A stretch of 64,000 bases of DNA from NCBI GenBank assembly GCA_012970285.1, contig JIBW01000002.1, positions 992,001-1,056,000 on the forward strand, read 5' to 3'. This DNA comes from Bacillaceae bacterium JMAK1 (lineage in GTDB: Bacteria > Bacillota > Bacilli > Bacillales > Marinococcaceae). The stretch's first letter is position 1. Each line of letters opens with the position of its first letter. Positions 59,025 to 64,000 of the stretch are shown piece after piece. A program made the position numbers and the translations under genes. The notes under the pieces are model-generated. The model saw only the letters and a list, made by a program, of their open reading frames with translations. It was not told where the DNA came from and searched no databases.

Positions 59025-60263
59025 CTAGCTCAAATCTTTTTTTGAGAACCCTTCTAAACGTGATTTTACGTCTTGAAGGAAGCGACCTGCAATCAGTCCA
59101 TCGAGGACGCGGTGGTCAATTGACAAACATAAATTAACCATTGAACGTATCGCGATACTATCATCGTCTTTAACAACAGGACGCTTAACGATCGACTCTA
59201 CCGATAGAATAGCCGCTTGCGGGCGATTTATAATTGGCACCGATTGTACCGAACCAAATGAGCCCGTATTATTGATTGTAAACGTACCGTTTTGAACGTC
59301 ACGACTTTCTAAGCGCTTCGATTTCGTTTTTTGAGAGAGTTGTTGTAAGTTTTTCGCCAAACCTTTTAGACTTAATTCATCGGCTCCGTGAATGACCGGA
59401 ACATAAAGTGCTTCATCATGAGCAATCGCAACGGATAGATTTATGTCCTTCTTATAAATGATATGGTCATCTTCCCACGATGAATTGAGTTGTGGAAACG
59501 ATTGAAGCGACTTTGTGACTGCTTCCATAAAGAACGGCATGTACGTTAGTGTATACCCTTCATTTTCTTTCCAAGCGTCTTTCACTTCATTGCGATAGCG
59601 AACGAGGTTGGTTACATCAACTTCAACCATCGTCCAGGCATGTGGAATTTCTTGAACACTTTGCACCATGTTTTGCGCAATCGCTTTACGAACACCAGTG
59701 ACAGGTACTTTCTCCCCTGCAGTGACCGATGTTGCCTGTCGGGACGAGTTGTCAGACGGCTTTGCTTCTTTCTCGATCGTCTGCTCTGGTTCGTTTTTTG
59801 CAGATGTTTGGTTTGCAATAAATTGCTCGACGTCTTTTTTTGTGATTCGATTTGCTCGTCCTGTACCCGTGACAGTTTTCAAGTCAACATTATGCTCATT
59901 TGCTAGCATAAGTACAGCTGGTGAATACCGAGATTTCATAGACGGTTCTGCGTCTGATGGTTCTTCTTGTTGAACGTGCTGTTCTTCGGTAGACGACGTC
60001 GCCTGTTCATCAGAACGATCGTCATCATCACTTTCGATGTAGGCAATTAACTCTCCAACTGCAACCGTTACATTCTCTTCGACAACGAGCTCCTTAACGG
60101 TTCCACTAAAAGACGACGGAACTTCAGCGTTCACTTTATCCGTCGTCACTTCTGCAAGAGGGTCATATTTCTTAACCGTATCTCCTGGTTTTACGAGCCA
60201 ACGATCAATCGTACCCTCAGTCACACTTTCACCAAGCTGCGGCATTAAGATCTCTTTTGCCAT
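59025..60263 (-). CDS. bkdB: Branched-chain 2-oxo acid dehydrogenase E2 (lipoamide acyltransferase)
   Basis: The acyltransferase core, 412 residues. Lipoyl domain with TTDKVNAEVPS (lipoyl Lys), a peripheral-subunit-binding domain near RYSPAVLMLANEHNVDLKTV, and a catalytic domain with the active-site motif DHRVLDGLIAGRFL. It is last in the bcd-lpdV-bkdAA-bkdAB-bkdB order. The complex makes branched acyl-CoA primers for membrane fatty acids. Confidence 0.95.
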   Translation of the reverse strand: MAKEILMPQLGESVTEGTIDRWLVKPGDTVKKYDPLAEVTTDKVNAEVPSSFSGTVKELVVEENVTVAVGELIAYIESDDDDRSDEQATSSTEEQHVQQEEPSDAEPSMKSRYSPAVLMLANEHNVDLKTVTGTGRANRITKKDVEQFIANQTSAKNEPEQTIEKEAKPSDNSSRQATSVTAGEKVPVTGVRKAIAQNMVQSVQEIPHAWTMVEVDVTNLVRYRNEVKDAWKENEGYTLTYMPFFMEAVTKSLQSFPQLNSSWEDDHIIYKKDINLSVAIAHDEALYVPVIHGADELSLKGLAKNLQQLSQKTKSKRLESRDVQNGTFTINNTGSFGSVQSVPIINRPQAAILSVESIVKRPVVKDDDSIAIRSMVNLCLSIDHRVLDGLIAGRFLQDVKSRLEGFSKKDLS

Positions 60264-60272
60264 AATGACCTC

Positions 60273-61256
60273 CTAAAATTGTGCCAGATCACGAATTGCA
60301 GATTCAACTTTGTCTTTTGTAACCAAGTAATATTTCTCAAGTGGTGACGCATAAGGCATCGCAGGTACATCAGGCGCGGCTAATCGCTGAACTGGTGAAT
60401 CCAAATCAAACAAACATTCTTCAGCAATAATCGCCGCCACTTCGCTTAATACGCTGCCTTCTTTATTATCATCGGTCACGAGTAACACTTTGCCTGTTTT
60501 CTTAGCAGCCTCTACAATTGCTTCTCGATCCATCGGATAGACCGTTCGCAAGTCAAGCACGTGCGTTGAGATATCTTCTTTCTCTAAAGCTGTTGCTGCT
60601 TGCTGTGCAAAATGTGTACACAACCCATACGTGATGACAGTTACATCGTCGCCTTCTCGTACGACGTTCGCCTTCCCGATCGGAATAACGTAATCGTCTT
60701 CTGGAACGTCTCCTTTTAAGAGACGATACGCTCGTTTATGTTCAAAAAACAACACAGGGTCTTCATCTCGGATAGCGGCTTTTAAAAGCCCCTTCGCATC
60801 ATAAGGAGACGAAGGAATAACGACTTTTAATCCTGGAATGCTATTAAACATCGCTTCGAGCGATTGTGAATGATAAAGTGCTCCATGAACTCCGCCACCG
60901 TAAGGAGCACGGATCGTCATTGGCACGTGAAAATCATTGTTAGAGCGGTAGCGAATTTTCGCTGCTTCTGAGACGATTTGATTAACCGCTGGCAGCATAA
61001 AGTCCGCAAATTGCATCTCAGCGACAGGTCTCATGCCATACATTGCAGCACCAATTCCTACACCAGCAATCGCTGATTCCGTTAATGGCGTATCGAGCAC
61101 ACGGTCTCCAAACTCTTCGTACAGCCCTTCTGTTGCAAGAAATACACCGCCACGTCTCCCGACATCTTCACCGAGAATAAACACTTTCTCGTCTCGATGC
61201 ATTTCTTCTTTCAGCGCAAGATTAATCGCTTGTAAAAAATTCATCGTACCCATCAT
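60273..61256 (-). CDS. bkdAB: Branched-chain 2-oxo acid dehydrogenase E1 beta
   Basis: The beta subunit of the E1 decarboxylase, 327 residues. Recognisable: FILGEDVGRRGGVF, RVLDTPLTESAIAGVGIG, GGVHGALYHSQSLEAMF and FEHKRAYRL. Start is ATG 61256 or the next ATG, with AAAGGAGGGG upstream. It is 11 nt after bkdAA. Confidence 0.95.
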   Translation of the reverse strand: MMGTMNFLQAINLALKEEMHRDEKVFILGEDVGRRGGVFLATEGLYEEFGDRVLDTPLTESAIAGVGIGAAMYGMRPVAEMQFADFMLPAVNQIVSEAAKIRYRSNNDFHVPMTIRAPYGGGVHGALYHSQSLEAMFNSIPGLKVVIPSSPYDAKGLLKAAIRDEDPVLFFEHKRAYRLLKGDVPEDDYVIPIGKANVVREGDDVTVITYGLCTHFAQQAATALEKEDISTHVLDLRTVYPMDREAIVEAAKKTGKVLLVTDDNKEGSVLSEVAAIIAEECLFDLDSPVQRLAAPDVPAMPYASPLEKYYLVTKDKVESAIRDLAQF

Positions 61257-61267
61257 TGTCCCCTCCT

Positions 61268-62254
61268 TTACTGATCGTAGACGTGAAGCAATGCCGACTC
61301 TGGACTCGCATACTTAGCCGCTTCAGCAGCATCTGTCGCTTCATCAATGGCTGCTTGAATTTCATCGTGCATGGCTTGCTCGTCTTCATCTGTGAAGAAA
61401 CCGAGTTCTTTTAAATACTGGGCAAATGTTGTGATCGAGTCTCTTCCTTTTGCTTCAGTGACTTCATCGGCTTCCCGATACGTCGATTCATTGTCATCAC
61501 TTGAGTGCGGGGTTAATCGATACGATACGGCTTCAATTAATGACGGACCTTCACCATTTCTCCCTCGCTCAACTGCCGCTTTTACTGCAGCATAAACGGC
61601 AATTGGATCATTACCATCAATCGTTTCTCCGTGCATGCCATATCCTTTGGCACGGTCTGACACGTTTACACATGAAAGTTGACGGTCTAGTGGTGTGGAA
61701 ATGGCGTAATGATTGTTTTCACAAAAGAAAATAACAGGTAGACGGTGAACGCCCGCAAAGTTAGCTGCTTCATGGAAATCACCTTGGTTTGATGACCCTT
61801 CACCAAATGACGTTAAACAGACAAAGTCTTTACCTTCCATCTTACCTGCAAGCGCGTAACCTGCTGCGTGAACGACTTGTGTCGTTACAGGAGAAGACCC
61901 TGTTACGATCCCTAGTTTTTTACTGCCATAATGACCTGGCATTTGTCGACCACCAGAGCTAATGTCTTGTTCTTTGGCAAAGTTGCTCATCATAATATCT
62001 TCAATCGTCATCCCGAAATGAACAACCATCGCAAGATCCCGGTAATACGGTAACAAGTAGTCTTTCCCACGTTCAAGTGCCATACCAGCCCCTACTTGCA
62101 TCGCTTCGTGTCCTTGACAAGAGATGACGAAAGGAATCTTCCCCGCTCGGTTTAATAGCCATAACCGTTCATCAATCTTTCGAGCGGTAAGCATCGTGCG
62201 ATACATGTAAAGTAAATCATCTTTTTGTAGTCCTGCTCGTTCATATTTGTGCAT
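61268..62254 (-). CDS. bkdAA: Branched-chain 2-oxo acid dehydrogenase E1 alpha
   Basis: The alpha subunit with the thiamine diphosphate site GEGSSNQGDFHEAANFA ... NNHYAIS, 328 residues. Phosphorylation-loop region LTPHSSDDNESTYR is present. Start ATG 62254 with AAAGGGTG upstream; a longer frame would overlap lpdV. It is 16 nt after the lpdV stop. Confidence 0.95.
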   Translation of the reverse strand: MHKYERAGLQKDDLLYMYRTMLTARKIDERLWLLNRAGKIPFVISCQGHEAMQVGAGMALERGKDYLLPYYRDLAMVVHFGMTIEDIMMSNFAKEQDISSGGRQMPGHYGSKKLGIVTGSSPVTTQVVHAAGYALAGKMEGKDFVCLTSFGEGSSNQGDFHEAANFAGVHRLPVIFFCENNHYAISTPLDRQLSCVNVSDRAKGYGMHGETIDGNDPIAVYAAVKAAVERGRNGEGPSLIEAVSYRLTPHSSDDNESTYREADEVTEAKGRDSITTFAQYLKELGFFTDEDEQAMHDEIQAAIDEATDAAEAAKYASPESALLHVYDQ

Positions 62255-62270
62255 TGCCTTCACCCTTTCA

Positions 62271-63698
62271 TTAAACGTGAATTGCACCATCGATCGCTTG
62301 AAGAGCGGCTTCTTTTAACACTTCTGATGAAGTCGGGTGGGGATGAATTGTCTCCCCAATTTCGATGTCAGCTGCTTGAACAACCATAGCTAGAGCCGCT
62401 TCACTAATCAATTCTGTCGCTTGTGAACCGATGATGTGTACTCCTAATACGTCCCGGCTAGTCCGGTCAACAATGACCTTACAAAACCCTTCATGGTTAC
62501 CGTTAATCAGTGCTTTTCCGATTGCTTGAAACGGAACTTTTCCAACAGCTACCGTATACCCATTCGCTTTCGCTTCATGTTCTGACATGCCAATAGAAGC
62601 GACTTCTGGTGCGCTATAGATACAACGTGGAATATGGTTTTCACTGATCGGTTGAACGTTTTTTTGCTCATCCATGTGACGCACCGCAGTAATCCCTTCA
62701 TGTGACGCTGCATGGGCAAGTTCTGGACCTTTAATAACGTCGCCAATGGCGTAAATATGTTCTTCTTTCGTTTGTAAATACTCGTTAACAACAATCTTTC
62801 CTTTGTCGACTTCGATGTCTGTGTTTTGCAACCCAATGTCATTGATATTTGCCGTTCGCCCAACGCTTACAAACAATTTATTCGCTTGGAGTGTGAACGT
62901 TTCCCCATCTTTCGTCACGTCTATATGAACATCAGACGAATCACTTTTGAATGAATCGACATCCAGTGCTGCACTCGTATGGATGACAATCCCCTTCTTT
63001 TGAAGTTGTTTTGTCATCTCTTTAGAGATGTCTTCATCTTCGTTAATGAGGATTTGTTTTGCATTTTCAACGATCGTCACTTCAACACCAAAGTCAACAA
63101 GCATTGATGCCCACTCCACACCAATCACTCCGCCTCCAATAATGACAACGGAAGCAGGTAGCTCTTCTAATTGCAGTGCATCATCACTCGTCAAAACATT
63201 TTCGTCATTCTTAGGTAACCCGTCCAACATTCTTGGCTTTGAACCTGTGGCAAGAAGTACTTGCTTCGGTATTAAGATGATATTATCTGATCCGTCGTTC
63301 ATTTCAACCGAAACGGTTCCAGCGCTTGGTGAAAAAATAGATGGACCTAACATTCTTCCGTGCCCTGCATAGATTGAAATTTTATGTTTATTGAGTAATG
63401 ACTGTATGCCTTTGTGTAGTTGATGAACAACCGCTTCTTTACGTGACTGGACTTTTGCGAAATCCACGGTAGTATTCTCACTCATTACACCAAACGTCTC
63501 TGCGTGTTTCACAGTACGATAGATTTCTGCACTTTTTAAGAGGGATTTACTCGGGATACATCCTCGGTGTAAACACGTACCGCCGAGCTCTCTCGCTTCG
63601 ACGATCGCTACCTTTTTCCCGAGTTGTGCTGCTTTAATTGCAGCTACGTACCCCCCTGTACCAGCACCTATAATGACCAGGTCATAATTTAAAGACAT
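62271..63698 (-). CDS. lpdV: Dihydrolipoyl dehydrogenase E3 of the bkd complex
   Basis: Reoxidises lipoamide with NAD, 475 residues. FAD motif IIGAGTGGYVAAIKAAQLG, redox cysteines GGTCLHRGCIPSKSLL, NAD motif VIIGGGVIGVEWASM, and the C-terminal His-Glu pair (HPHPTSSE). Placed directly after bcd with a gap of 16 nt; no buk gene lies between them. Confidence 0.95.
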   Translation of the reverse strand: MSLNYDLVIIGAGTGGYVAAIKAAQLGKKVAIVEARELGGTCLHRGCIPSKSLLKSAEIYRTVKHAETFGVMSENTTVDFAKVQSRKEAVVHQLHKGIQSLLNKHKISIYAGHGRMLGPSIFSPSAGTVSVEMNDGSDNIILIPKQVLLATGSKPRMLDGLPKNDENVLTSDDALQLEELPASVVIIGGGVIGVEWASMLVDFGVEVTIVENAKQILINEDEDISKEMTKQLQKKGIVIHTSAALDVDSFKSDSSDVHIDVTKDGETFTLQANKLFVSVGRTANINDIGLQNTDIEVDKGKIVVNEYLQTKEEHIYAIGDVIKGPELAHAASHEGITAVRHMDEQKNVQPISENHIPRCIYSAPEVASIGMSEHEAKANGYTVAVGKVPFQAIGKALINGNHEGFCKVIVDRTSRDVLGVHIIGSQATELISEAALAMVVQAADIEIGETIHPHPTSSEVLKEAALQAIDGAIHV

Positions 63699-63714
63699 AA
63701 AAATCCTCCTCCCG

Positions 63715-64000
63715 TTACTTTAGATAGGATTTTTGAACCGCTCCGATACTCGCAATACGCTCTTCTGCCATACGATCAGCTGCTTTATAAGATGGAATCT
63801 TGTCTCGTTTTGACACATCAAAAACTTTCGTCATTGAATCGTATAGACCTTCTACTTTTTTCATGACACGATCGCGATCATAACCAAGCAATTCATCATA
63901 CACATTAATAACACCACCAGCGTTAATCACGTAATCTGGCGCGTAAACAAAACCTTTTTCATGAAGAAGATCGCCATGTCGTTGTTCTTTTAGTTGATTG
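63715..64000 (-). CDS. bcd: Leucine dehydrogenase, C-terminal part
   Basis: The gene continues beyond the right edge; the visible part reads from [17 protein letters not shown] to [20 protein letters not shown] and to the stop. [22 protein letters not shown] are typical for leucine/branched-chain amino-acid dehydrogenases. It converts branched amino acids to 2-oxo acids, the substrate of the downstream complex. Start not visible. Confidence 0.93.
   Translation of the reverse strand, partial: NQLKEQRHGDLLHEKGFVYAPDYVINAGGVINVYDELLGYDRDRVMKKVEGLYDSMTKVFDVSKRDKIPSYKAADRMAEERIASIGAVQKSYLK

Noticed and set aside
1-64000. Prophage, insertion sequence, integron or CRISPR array
   Set aside because: No transposase, integrase other than XerD, phage structural gene or regularly spaced repeat was found; the accessory-looking genes at 42-55 kb have no flanking repeats that I could see.

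Overview
The window looks like chromosomal backbone of an endospore-forming member of the Bacillaceae. It carries forespore sigma-F with its SpoIIAA/SpoIIAB switch, spoVA, spoIIM, spmAB, dacB/dacF, ypdA and a bacilliredoxin (a bacillithiol-using cell), fur, the res cytochrome c/redox system and the bkd branched-chain keto-acid dehydrogenase. Much of the gene order from about 1 to 40 kb follows the Bacillus subtilis order (prsW-ypdA-gudB-ypbH-ypbG-ypbF-fer-serA; res-rluB-spm-dacB-scp-ribT-lysA-spoVA-sigF; deoB-xerD-yqzK-fur-spoIIM-nudF). The many acidic proteins and the C30-carotenoid cluster would suit a halotolerant or alkaliphilic Bacillus relative, but species cannot be fixed from the sequence alone. 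No transposase, phage gene, CRISPR array or rRNA was seen; one tRNA gene (Arg, anticodon CCG) is present.

Layout. 0-10 kb: truncated prsW, ansA, ypdA, a glutamate-dehydrogenase-like gene that has lost its active-site lysines, the MecA paralogue ypbH, a phosphoesterase, a sirtuin, several small proteins, ferredoxin and serA. 10-17 kb: cob(I)alamin adenosyltransferase, resE-resD-resC-resB, rluB. 17-24 kb: spmB-spmA-dacB behind a sigma-E-like promoter; a YetF-like (DUF421) gene facing a four-gene cluster encoding a YhcN-like lipoprotein, SpoVAC, SpoVAD and SpoVAEb; then scpB-scpA. 24-32 kb: ribT, lysA, spoVAF-spoVAEA, a small heat-shock-like gene, a candidate small RNA, and dacF-spoIIAA-spoIIAB-sigF with a sigma-H-like promoter ahead of spoIIAA. 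32-40 kb: pdp-punA-deoB-xerD-yqzK, fur with Fur- and PerR-like boxes, spoIIM, nudF, mciZ, a ResA-like thioredoxin, uppP.

40-55 kb is the accessory-looking part. A guanine-type purine riboswitch controls xpt and an NCS2-type permease. Two convergent operons then encode a C30 carotenoid pathway: on the plus strand a CruF-like protein, acyltransferase, glycosyltransferase and CrtP-like oxidase; on the minus strand two further CrtI/CrtN-type enzymes and the synthase CrtM, behind a sigma-B-like promoter. Next to these lies a minus-strand operon of a UbiH-like monooxygenase, a CrtF-like SAM methyltransferase and an AsnO-type amidotransferase, with no assigned product.

55-64 kb: low-molecular-weight phosphatase, YaaR, the 32-residue Prli42-like peptide, an L,D-transpeptidase, a YqjA-like membrane protein, tRNA-Arg, a hypothetical protein, bacilliredoxin BrxB, and the operon bcd-lpdV-bkdAA-bkdAB-bkdB, which makes branched-chain acyl-CoA primers for fatty acids. 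bcd runs off the right edge.

The strongest points for a second look are the GDH-like protein with all three active-site lysines replaced, the SpoVA2-like cluster between dacB and scpB while the usual spoVA site keeps only AEa and AF, and the monooxygenase/methyltransferase/amidotransferase operon beside the carotenoid genes.
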